Positions 15,981-22,503 of a stretch of DNA of 34,237 nucleotides are shown one piece after another (positions within the stretch are counted from its first letter, which is position 1; each line of letters begins with the position of its first letter). A program made the translations under genes and the position numbers. A model generated the notes under the pieces. It saw nothing but the letters and a program-made list of their open reading frames with translations, was not told the DNA's origin and searched no databases. Source of the stretch: DATBAK01 sp036787815 (GTDB lineage: Bacteria; Actinomycetota; Acidimicrobiia; IMCC26256; PALSA-610); NCBI GenBank assembly GCA_036787815.1, contig DAIQOP010000005.1:1-34237 (forward strand), given 5' to 3'.

Positions 15981-16008
15981 TTGAAAAACTATCGTCGATA
16001 GGTAAAGT
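15981..16008 (+). promoter_or_regulatory. Promoter of the TetR-led operon
   Basis: TTGAAA (15981-15986) and TAAAGT (16003-16008) are separated by 16 bases. The predicted transcription start falls at or next to the ATG at 16017, implying a leaderless transcript. No ribosome-binding site is present. Confidence 0.5.
15989..16001. promoter_or_regulatory. CTATC-N3-GATAG operator, site 1
   Basis: The perfect palindrome CTATCGTCGATAG lies in the spacer between the -35 and -10 boxes of the TetR gene. The same CTATC-N3-GATAG pattern recurs 22 bp downstream, two helical turns away. Confidence 0.65.
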
Positions 16009-16009
16009 A

Positions 16010-16024
16010 CCTATCAATGATAGG
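16010..16024. promoter_or_regulatory. CTATC-N3-GATAG operator, site 2, over the start codon
   Basis: The perfect palindrome CCTATCAATGATAGG contains the ATG of the TetR gene. Together with site 1 it gives a double operator for autoregulation. Confidence 0.65.
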
Positions 16025-16598
16025 GAGAGTGGCGCAGCGGCGGGAGACGAGGGTGGCGGAGATCGTCGCCGCCGCCTGGCAGTTGGCCCGCGAGCACGGC
16101 ATCGGTGGTCTGTCGCTCCATGCGCTGGCTCGCGAGGTCGGCATCCGCCAACCGTCGCTCTATGCCCACTTCGAGTCGAAGCACGCGCTGTACGACGCGA
16201 TGTTCGCCGACGGCAACCGCCAACTCGTCGCACGACTCGACGGGCTGAGCCTGCCGAGCGACGCCCGCGCCGCCGTGCACGTGTTCATGCACGCGTTCAT
16301 CGACTTTGCGCTCGAGGACAGCGCTCGATGCACGCTGCTCTTCCAACGGCCGATCCCGGGCTTCGAGCCAACGGCCGAGTCGTACGCGTACGCCGAAGAA
16401 GTGTTGAGCCGGGCGGTGGCTCTGCTGCGCGCCGCCGGCCTCGACGAACAGGGCGACGTCGATTGCGTCATTGCCACGGTCGGCGGGCTCATCGACGCGC
16501 AGATCAGCAACGACCCCGGCGGCGATCGCTGGACCCGCCATCTCGACCGGCTCATCGACATGCACCTCGATGAGGTCACACGAAGGAGGAAGCGTTGA
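16017..16598 (+). CDS. TetR family regulator
   Basis: The 193-residue protein has a canonical TetR helix-turn-helix in the first 55 residues (RVAEIVAAAWQLAREHG, LSLHALAREVGIRQPSLYAHF, SKHALYDAMF). An all-helical ligand-binding domain follows, of the TetR_C WHG-like type. The ATG at 16017 lacks a ribosome-binding site but follows a -10 box at leaderless distance. Two CTATC-N3-GATAG palindromes cover the promoter and start codon, strongly suggesting negative autoregulation of the whole operon, which continues with a mycothiol-type isomerase, an MBL-fold protein and perhaps an aldo/keto reductase. The inducing ligand is unknown. Confidence 0.9.
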   Translation: MIGRVAQRRETRVAEIVAAAWQLAREHGIGGLSLHALAREVGIRQPSLYAHFESKHALYDAMFADGNRQLVARLDGLSLPSDARAAVHVFMHAFIDFALEDSARCTLLFQRPIPGFEPTAESYAYAEEVLSRAVALLRAAGLDEQGDVDCVIATVGGLIDAQISNDPGGDRWTRHLDRLIDMHLDEVTRRRKR

Positions 16599-17329
16599 TG
16601 GTTTCGAACAGGATTCGACGGCCCGAGGCAAGGGTGATCGCCGAGGAGGAGTTCCGGCGCTTCGCCGACCTCATGGCCTCGCTGACGCCGGACGAGTGGA
16701 CGAGACCCACCGACTGCACCGAGTGGGACGTCCGCAAGGTCGCCTTGCACGTGCTCGGCTCCGGCGACGCGCAGGCATCGTTCCCGACGTTCGTGCATCA
16801 ACTCCGCCGGGGCGTGCCCCTCAACAAGGAGATCGACTCGCACCACTGGGTCGACGGGATGAACGAGCTGCAGATCCGCGAGCGTTCGCACCTGTCGAAC
16901 GAAGCGGTCGTCGAGCAGCTCGCCGCGGTCGGGCCGCGCGCGGTGAAGGGTCGCTGGCGCACGCCGCCACCCATGCGCTACCTCCCGATTCCGTTCGGAC
17001 CGCCGATCGGCTGGACGTCGCTCAAATATCTCCTCGACGTCGGCTTCACCCGCGACGTGTGGGCCCACCGCATCGACATCTGTCAGGCGACCGGTCGCGG
17101 CTTGCATGCCACCGCCGAGCACGACGGTCGTCTCGTCGCCGACATCGTCGATGAGTGGACCTCGATCTACGGTCAGCCGTACGAGCTCGTGCTCGAAGGC
17201 GCGGCCGGCGGCAAGTTCAGCCACGGCGTCGCCGGCGAGCGCATCGAGATCGACGCCATCGACTTCATCCGCGTCCTCGCCGGTCGCCTGCCCGGCACCG
17301 GCGTCCTGAGCAACCCGCTCCCCCTCTGA
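16598..17329 (+). CDS. Maleylpyruvate isomerase family mycothiol-dependent enzyme
   Basis: The 243-residue protein has the MDMPI N-terminal DinB-like four-helix bundle: TDCTEWDVRKVALHVLGSG (about residues 42-60) supplies the first metal histidine and FTRDVWAHRIDICQATG (about 149-165) the last. A smaller C-terminal domain follows. Mycothiol-dependent members isomerise maleylpyruvate or conjugate electrophiles; this member's reaction is unknown. The ATG at 16598 was preferred over the TTG at 16595 because AAGGAGGA sits seven bases upstream. Its first base is the last base of the TetR stop codon, so the two genes are translationally coupled. Confidence 0.85.
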   Translation: MVSNRIRRPEARVIAEEEFRRFADLMASLTPDEWTRPTDCTEWDVRKVALHVLGSGDAQASFPTFVHQLRRGVPLNKEIDSHHWVDGMNELQIRERSHLSNEAVVEQLAAVGPRAVKGRWRTPPPMRYLPIPFGPPIGWTSLKYLLDVGFTRDVWAHRIDICQATGRGLHATAEHDGRLVADIVDEWTSIYGQPYELVLEGAAGGKFSHGVAGERIEIDAIDFIRVLAGRLPGTGVLSNPLPL

Positions 17330-17342
17330 AGGAGACACCGTC

Positions 17343-18065
17343 ATGGAGACCCGAGTCGATGAGATCGCCGATCGCATCTTCCGCCTGTCCACGTTCGTCG
17401 CCGACATCGGCCCGACCGGCTTCACGTTCAACCAGTTCCTCGTCGACGCCGACCAACCGCTGCTGTTCCACACCGGGCCCCGCGCACTGTTCCCGTCGGT
17501 GTCGTCGGCGATCTCGACCGTGATGCCGATGACGCGGCTGCGGTGGATCACGTTCGGTCACCTCGAGGCCGATGAGTGTGGCGCCATGAACCTGTTCCTC
17601 GCCGCGTCACCCGAGGCGAAGATCGCGCACGGCGCGCTCGGCTGCATGGTGTCGATCAACGATCTCGCCGACCGCCCACCCGAGCCCATGGGTCCCGACG
17701 ACGTGTACGACCTCGGCGGCAAGCGGGTCCGCAACATCGAGACCCCACATGTGCCTCACGGATGGGACGCGCACGTGCTCTTCGAGGAGAGCACGGCAAC
17801 ACTGCTCTGCGGCGACCTCTTCACCCAGGTCGGCGACGGCCCCGCGCTCACCAACGGCGACCTTCTCGACGCCGCCGCCCAGGCCGAGGACATGTTCGGC
17901 TCCACCTGCCTCACGCCTCACACCGCGCCGACCATCCGCCGGCTCGCGGAGCTCGAACCCCGCGCGCTCGCCATCATGCACGGCTCCTCCTACAACGGCG
18001 ACTGCGCCAAGGCCCTCCTCACGCTGGCCGACGACTACGACCAGCGTCTCGCGGCGGTCGGGTAG
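17343..18065 (+). CDS. MBL-fold diiron-type hydrolase/oxidoreductase
   Basis: The 240-residue protein is a metallo-beta-lactamase fold of the flavodiiron/ODP type. Its metal motif is HLEADE (H73, E75, D77) rather than HxHxDH, as in diiron flavodiiron proteins. The further ligands are probably in TPHVPHGWDAH (H136-H144), GDLFT (about D155) and the late MHGSSY. There is no flavodoxin domain, so it is a stand-alone core. Related proteins include oxygen or NO reductases and sensor domains. It starts 13 bp after the isomerase gene with GAAGGAG upstream, clearly in the same operon. Confidence 0.83.
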   Translation: METRVDEIADRIFRLSTFVADIGPTGFTFNQFLVDADQPLLFHTGPRALFPSVSSAISTVMPMTRLRWITFGHLEADECGAMNLFLAASPEAKIAHGALGCMVSINDLADRPPEPMGPDDVYDLGGKRVRNIETPHVPHGWDAHVLFEESTATLLCGDLFTQVGDGPALTNGDLLDAAAQAEDMFGSTCLTPHTAPTIRRLAELEPRALAIMHGSSYNGDCAKALLTLADDYDQRLAAVG

Positions 18066-18116
18066 CCGCGGCCCCCGACGCACGCGGGGTCTCGACGAGG
18101 TGGCAAGGTGTGACCC

Positions 18117-19085
18117 ATGAGATACCGCCGACTCGGACGTACAGCCCTGCGGGTGAGCAACCTGTGCCTCGGGACCATGAACTTCGGGCCGCTCACCAGC
18201 GAGGCCGATGCGGGCGTCGTCATGGACCGGGCGCTCGAGCACGGGATCAACTTCTTCGACACCGCGAACCGCTACGGCGGCGACAAGGGCCCGGGCGCGA
18301 CCGAGGAGATCGTGGGTCGGTGGTTCGCACAGGGCGGCGGCCGGCGCGAGAAGGTCGTGCTGGCGACGAAGGTGTTCGGCCCGATGACCGAGTGGCCGAA
18401 CGACGGCGGTCTATCGGCCCGCCACATCCGCGACGCGTGTGACGCGAGCCTGCGCCGGCTCCGAACCGACCACATCGACCTGTACCAGATGCATCACGTC
18501 GACCGGGCCGCGCCGTGGGACGAGGTGTGGCAGGCGATGGAGAACCTCGTCGACGCGGGCAAGGTGATCTACGTCGGCAGCAGCAACTTCGCGGGCTGGC
18601 ACATCGCGCAGGCCAACGAGGCCGCGAAGCACCGCAACTTCCTCGGTCTCGTGAGCGAGCAGAGCCTCTACAACCTCGCGTCGCGCACGGTCGAGCTCGA
18701 AGTGCTGCCCGCGGCCCGCGCGTACGGGCTCGCGGTCATCCCCTGGAGCCCGCTCGCGGGCGGGATGCTCGGCGGGATGTTGAAGCAGGAGGCGACGGGA
18801 CGGCGCAAGAACCTGAACCCGCGCTACGAGGCGATCCGTCCGCAGATCGCACGGTGGGAGCAGTTCTGCGACGAGCTCGGTGAGGAACCGGCCGCCGTCG
18901 CGCTCGCGTGGCTGCTCGCGCAGAAGGGCGTGACCGCGCCGATCATCGGCCCGCGCACGCTCGAGCAACTCGAGGGCGCGTCGCTGCGCGCGACGGAGAT
19001 CACGCTCGAGCCCGATGCCCTGAAGGAGCTCGACACGATCTTTCCCGGCCCCGGCGGTCCCGCGCCCGAGGCCTACGCCTGGTAG
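18117..19085 (+). CDS. Aldo/keto reductase
   Basis: The 322-residue TIM-barrel NADPH-dependent oxidoreductase has the AKR tetrad visible as D48 and Y53 (FFDTANRYG), a lysine in VLATKVFG and a histidine in LYQMHHVD. The C-terminal cofactor loop reads TAPIIGPRTLEQLEG. It resembles AKR families (AKR11/AKR14-like) that reduce aldehydes and ketones. The ATG at 18117 follows the MBL gene by 51 bp. It may be read from the TetR promoter, although it could have its own. The natural carbonyl substrate is unknown. Confidence 0.92.
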   Translation: MRYRRLGRTALRVSNLCLGTMNFGPLTSEADAGVVMDRALEHGINFFDTANRYGGDKGPGATEEIVGRWFAQGGGRREKVVLATKVFGPMTEWPNDGGLSARHIRDACDASLRRLRTDHIDLYQMHHVDRAAPWDEVWQAMENLVDAGKVIYVGSSNFAGWHIAQANEAAKHRNFLGLVSEQSLYNLASRTVELEVLPAARAYGLAVIPWSPLAGGMLGGMLKQEATGRRKNLNPRYEAIRPQIARWEQFCDELGEEPAAVALAWLLAQKGVTAPIIGPRTLEQLEGASLRATEITLEPDALKELDTIFPGPGGPAPEAYAW

Positions 19086-19142
19086 AACGGCCGGGCTGGA
19101 CGCCGCCGTTCCCAGCGGCCCGACCGAGCCGGATCGGTAGCG

Positions 19143-19510
19143 CGATTTTCTCGTATTCGCGTTAGTTGTCACCACAACCAACGCGCGAGCAGGCGCGGCG
19201 GACACAAACGCGCGTTNNNNNNNNNNNNNNNNNNNNNNNNNNNNNNNNNNNNNNNNNNNNNNNNNNNNNNNNNNNNNNNNNNNNNNNNNNNNNNNNNNNN
19301 NNNNNNNNNNNNNNNNTTGTCACCACAACCAACGCGCGAGCAGGCGCGGCGGACACAAACGCGCGTTAGTTGTCACCACAACCAACGCGCGAGCAGGCGC
19401 GGCGAACACGAACGCGCGTTAGTTGTCACCACAACCAACGCGCGAGCAGGCGCGGCGGACACGAACGCGCGTTGGTTGTCGGTACAACCAACGCGAACAC
19501 GCGAAAAACG
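19143..19510. repeat. 53-bp tandem repeat array with inverted flanks
   Basis: Units begin with TTGTC at 19166, 19317, 19370, 19423 and 19476; the last four starts are spaced exactly 53 bp. The first copy is separated from the rest by an N gap, and the last copy is truncated. Each unit contains the short palindrome GTTRGTTGT/ACAACCAAC and a longer inverted pair, AACGCGCG and CGCGCGTT. Outside the array, 19143-19163 and 19490-19510 are inverted copies of each other (18 of 21 matches). There are no variable spacers, so it is not CRISPR. It lies between the aldo/keto reductase and the MarR gene, with no coding gene from 19086 to 19596. Confidence 0.85.
19217..19316. other. Assembly gap (100 N)
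   Basis: Exactly 100 N interrupt the tandem repeat, a conventional scaffolding placeholder. The distance between repeat starts across it (151 bp) is not a multiple of 53, so the true length and repeat number are unknown. Confidence 0.98.
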
Positions 19511-19526
19511 ACACCGACTGCGCGGC

Positions 19527-19566
19527 GGGAGGCGGGAGGCGGGCGGCGGGCGGCGGGCGGCGAGGG
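19527..19566 (+). repeat. GGG-rich microsatellite, possible G-quadruplex
   Basis: Six GGG runs spaced by 4-6 bases (units GCGGGAG and GCGGGCG) lie just after the tandem array and 31 bp before the MarR start. Four or more GGG runs with short loops meet the usual G-quadruplex pattern on the plus strand. Confidence 0.6.
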
Positions 19567-19596
19567 AGCCCAAGACTGTCGTACGCCGACGCGACG

Positions 19597-20193
19597 ATGT
19601 CCGCCATGACCCCACCATTCGACGTCACTCCGGTGCGTCAGCCCGCGCGTCGCGGCACATCGAGCGTCCTCATCCGGCGTCACCGCGAACCGTGGCCGCC
19701 GGTCGATCGTGACCCCGCCGACATCGCGCTCGTCGCTGCACGCATCCTCCGGATCAGCGGTCGGCTGCACAGCCGCATGCGGCGAGCCGCCCGAGGAGAG
19801 GAGCTCGCTGTCGACGTCGTGGCGCTCCTCCTGCTGTTCGCCGAGACGCGCCGGAGCCTGCGAGTCCTCGACATCGCCGAGCTCCTCGGGATCGACAAGG
19901 GAACCGCGAGCCGGTTGGCATCCCGCGCCGAGGCGGCCGGCCTGATCGACAAGCGCGCGGTCTCGATCGACTTCCGCCAGGTCTCGTGTGCGCTGTCGGT
20001 CGCGGGCCGGGACGCGGCCACCGCGTGCCTCGCCTGGCTGCGCCCCCATGCGGTCGCCGTCCTCGGACCCGGGGATCACGACTGGTCGGTGGCGATCCAG
20101 ACGCTGCTGGAACCGTCGACGAGGCCCGACGGGCCAAAGCAGAACGTCGGATGGCGGGCAGGGATACGGACGGGCCTGCCCGCGGGCGAATGA
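19597..20193 (+). CDS. MarR family transcriptional regulator
   Basis: The 198-residue protein carries a MarR winged helix: ADIALVAARILRISGRLHSRM leads into the recognition region LRVLDIAELLGIDKGTASRLASRAEAAGLI (about residues 87-116). The wing (KRAVSIDFRQVSCALS) and SVAGRDAA follow. The ends are longer than usual and Pro/Arg-rich. Two in-frame ATGs (19597, 19606) compete; neither has a good ribosome-binding site, and the GGG tract lies close upstream. It is 46 bp from the downstream amidohydrolase gene, which has its own operator. A link between the two is positional only. Confidence 0.75.
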   Translation: MSAMTPPFDVTPVRQPARRGTSSVLIRRHREPWPPVDRDPADIALVAARILRISGRLHSRMRRAARGEELAVDVVALLLLFAETRRSLRVLDIAELLGIDKGTASRLASRAEAAGLIDKRAVSIDFRQVSCALSVAGRDAATACLAWLRPHAVAVLGPGDHDWSVAIQTLLEPSTRPDGPKQNVGWRAGIRTGLPAGE

Positions 20194-20216
20194 GCCGGCT
20201 CCTGGCCGCTCGCCCA

Positions 20217-20238
20217 ACCCTGACGCTAGCGTCAGGGT
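20217..20238. promoter_or_regulatory. Palindromic operator, site 2 of 3
   Basis: A perfect 22-bp palindrome with the same core TGACGC-TA-GCGTCA as at 2701-2728 ends one base before the ATG of the amidohydrolase. It contains TAGCGT (20227-20232), a plausible -10 hexamer at the distance expected for leaderless transcription from 20240. Bound regulator would cover the promoter. Confidence 0.75.
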
Positions 20239-20239
20239 C

Positions 20240-21463
20240 ATGGAGCTCCCGAAGATCATCAGCGTCGACGACCACGTAGCCGAGCCGGCGCACGTCTGGC
20301 AGACGTGGCTCCCGGAGAAGTACCGGGAGAAGGGTCCGCGCATCGAGCGGAAGCGTTGGGGGCAGTTCCAGCACAAGGCCGGGGCGAAGTACGTGAACCC
20401 CGAAGACCCCGAGGGTCGCTGGGGCGACGCGTGGTACTTCGAAGACAAGCTCATCTACGTGCACAAGCGCTTCGTCGCGATCCCGCTCGAGGCGACGCCC
20501 GACGGCGACATCTCGCGGTTCGACCGCACGAAGATGGTGATGGAAGCACTCACCTACGACGAGATGCGGCCGGGCTGCTACGAAGTCGAGGCGCGCATCA
20601 AGGACTTCGAGCTGAACTGGGTCGACGGCTCGCTCCCCTTCCCCACCTTCCCCCGCTTTTGTGGCCAGACGTTCTACGAAGCCGACGACAAGGAGCTCGG
20701 GCTCGCGTGCGTCAAGGCCTACAACGACTGGATGGTCGAGGAGTGGTGCGCCCCGTCGCGCGGCATGAACATCCCGCTGTGCATCATGCCGCTGTGGGAC
20801 GTCGATCTCGCGGCGGCCGAGATCCAGCGCAACGCCGATCGCGGCGTGCGCGCGTTCTGCTTCAGCGAGCTCCCGCACCACCTGAAGCTCCCGACGATCC
20901 ACAGCGGTGGTTGGGACAAGGTGTTCCAGGTGTGCAACGACACGGGCGTCACGCTGTGCATGCACATCGGTTCGTCATCGACGAACCCGGCGGCATCACC
21001 CGACGCGCCCGGTGGCGTGGGCGGCACGCTGGCGTTCAACAACTCGATGGCGTCGCTCGCGGACTGGCTCTTCTCCGGCAAGCTCATCGAGTTCCCGAAG
21101 TTGAAGCTCGCATACTCCGAGGGGCAGATCGGTTGGATCCCGTACGCGCTCGAGCGGGCCGACACCGTCTGGGACCAGCACGACAGCTGGCAGCACTCGA
21201 AGGAACGCATCCCCGAGCCGCCGTCGACCTACTACTACGGCCGGATCTTCGGATGCTTCACCGCAGATCACCACGGGTTGCACTCGCTGCCCGAGGTCGG
21301 CGAAGACAACATCTGCTTCGAGACCGACTACCCGCACACCGACACCACCTGGCCCACGAGCAAGCAGTACGTGGAGAAGATGCTCGCCGGTTTCGACGAG
21401 AAGATCGCCTATAAGGTGCTGCGCGGCAACGCGATCAAGATGTTGGAGCTCGATCGCGTCTGA
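20240..21463 (+). CDS. Amidohydrolase family protein
   Basis: The 407-residue protein is a TIM-barrel amidohydrolase_2 enzyme of a type abundant in mycobacteria and Acidimicrobiia. The N-terminal motif is VDDHVAEP, in which the usual HxH is reduced to one His. CMHIGSS (about residue 237) gives the mid-barrel His, and FETDYPHTDTTWP (about residues 361-373) has the conserved Asp. The start ATG at 20240 has no ribosome-binding site and directly follows the palindromic operator, so leaderless transcription is likely. It shares its operator with the amidohydrolase at 1847-2671 and the acyl-CoA dehydrogenase at 29375, suggesting a role in degradation of a hydrophobic substrate. It overlaps the convergent membrane-protein gene by 29 bp. 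Confidence 0.88.
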   Translation: MELPKIISVDDHVAEPAHVWQTWLPEKYREKGPRIERKRWGQFQHKAGAKYVNPEDPEGRWGDAWYFEDKLIYVHKRFVAIPLEATPDGDISRFDRTKMVMEALTYDEMRPGCYEVEARIKDFELNWVDGSLPFPTFPRFCGQTFYEADDKELGLACVKAYNDWMVEEWCAPSRGMNIPLCIMPLWDVDLAAAEIQRNADRGVRAFCFSELPHHLKLPTIHSGGWDKVFQVCNDTGVTLCMHIGSSSTNPAASPDAPGGVGGTLAFNNSMASLADWLFSGKLIEFPKLKLAYSEGQIGWIPYALERADTVWDQHDSWQHSKERIPEPPSTYYYGRIFGCFTADHHGLHSLPEVGEDNICFETDYPHTDTTWPTSKQYVEKMLAGFDEKIAYKVLRGNAIKMLELDRV

Positions 21464-21920
21464 GGAGATCGGCGAGCTCGGACTCGTCGGGTTCGGGGTC
21501 GAGGCGACGCCAGCCGACGACGAACGCGACGATCGCGAGACCCGCGACACCGCCGGCCGCACCGAGGCGGTCGCGCGCCGGCGCCCGGCACGCCACGACG
21601 CCCGGGTCGAGGGGCGCCACGCGAAGGCCGGCGCTCGTGAGCGACGGGATCTCCGCGATTTCCAGCTTCCGCTCCCGCAAGTACTGCGCATAGGTCTGCG
21701 GTGGGAGAGGAGGCCGGCGCACGACGCGTGGGCCGCTGCTCACCGATGTCAACGGACTTGCGCACAACACGCCCGAGTCGGTGAACGGCACGACGGCGAG
21801 CGCAATCGCCGCGCCAACAATCGCGGTCACGAGCACGACGAGCACCGCGCGCGCCGCGCCGATCGACCCACCCGCACGGCCAGCCCCGGACGACACGATC
21901 TCGACGCGTTCCGCGCTCAT
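21435..21920 (-). CDS. Small two-TM membrane protein, paralog A
   Basis: I do not recognise a family for this 161-residue protein. An N-terminal transmembrane helix (about residues 23-46) is followed by a loop opening VVPFTDSGVLCASPLTS. A single Cys occurs again before the second helix (about 120-142, GGVAGLAIVAFVVGWRRLDP). The layout and the motifs PFxDSGVLC and WxRLDP are shared with the next gene upstream, so the two are tandem paralogs. Two conserved cysteines in the predicted extracytoplasmic loop could form a disulfide. Its ATG overlaps the stop of the upstream paralog (ATGA). Confidence 0.7.
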   Translation of the reverse strand: MSAERVEIVSSGAGRAGGSIGAARAVLVVLVTAIVGAAIALAVVPFTDSGVLCASPLTSVSSGPRVVRRPPLPPQTYAQYLRERKLEIAEIPSLTSAGLRVAPLDPGVVACRAPARDRLGAAGGVAGLAIVAFVVGWRRLDPEPDESELADLLRRDRAPTS

Positions 21921-22309
21921 GCGACCGGCGCCGGATCGACGGCGAGCCGGCGCGGATCGAGGCGCTTCCACGCGATTGCGAACGCGGCCATCGACAATCC
22001 GAACAGCACGCTCACGAGGGCGAGCCGGTGCCGCGCGGACGAGCGGCACGCCGTCACCGATCCCACGAGACCTGCGGGCAAACGGTTGCCGCTGAGCCCG
22101 AACAGGCCTTGCTCCGGCCCGAACCCTTTCGGCACCGCGATCAGCTTGCCGTTGACCACGTCGGCCGGCGTCCCGTGCACCGCCGAGGTGACGGCCGAGC
22201 CGCAGAGCACACCCGAGTCGTCGAACGGCGTCACCACGAACGCGATCCCCGCCTCGAGCACGACGGTCGCGAGCACGATCAGCACCAACCGCCCCACACG
22301 GAGCCCCAT
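21917..22309 (-). CDS. Small two-TM membrane protein, paralog B
   Basis: The 130-residue protein has the same architecture as its downstream neighbour: first helix at about residues 7-28, then VTPFDDSGVLCGSAVTS, a loop with a second Cys (SVTACRSSARHR), and a last helix at about 97-114 ending WKRLDP. It lacks the roughly 30 extra loop residues of paralog A. The pair arose by tandem duplication and is translationally coupled. The function is unknown; the topology suggests a loop exposed outside the membrane. Confidence 0.7.
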   Translation of the reverse strand: MGLRVGRLVLIVLATVVLEAGIAFVVTPFDDSGVLCGSAVTSAVHGTPADVVNGKLIAVPKGFGPEQGLFGLSGNRLPAGLVGSVTACRSSARHRLALVSVLFGLSMAAFAIAWKRLDPRRLAVDPAPVA

Positions 22310-22503
22310 GGGTGAACAGTAAGTCCCGGCCTACGCCCAGCAGGACCGGGAACGCTTCATGCGGCACGAGCAGTGGCGTTCCAACCGCGAATCGCAGTTC
22401 TGGTCGTTTACACAGGGCGTCGGAGCGACCACAATGGCCATTCGCAATGTCAGGGGCCGGGGCGGGGCGCCTCGTCACGCATTCTCTCCAGGGGGTCATC
22501 CAC

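Noticed and set aside
18070..18092. CCCCG/CGGGG hairpin after the MBL-fold gene as a terminator
   Set aside because: The stem has only five pairs and no T-tract, and the aldo/keto reductase follows within 51 bp; read-through is more likely.
19166..19492. CRISPR array or integron attC sites
   Set aside because: Units are contiguous with no variable spacers and no cas genes nearby. The palindrome ends do not fit the attC core GTTRRRY and no integrase or cassette is present.
19166..19600. Repeat-encoded Arg/Thr-rich ORFs across the tandem array
   Set aside because: Open frames exist on both strands only because the unit is GC-rich and 53 bp is not a multiple of three; they lack ribosome-binding sites and family features.
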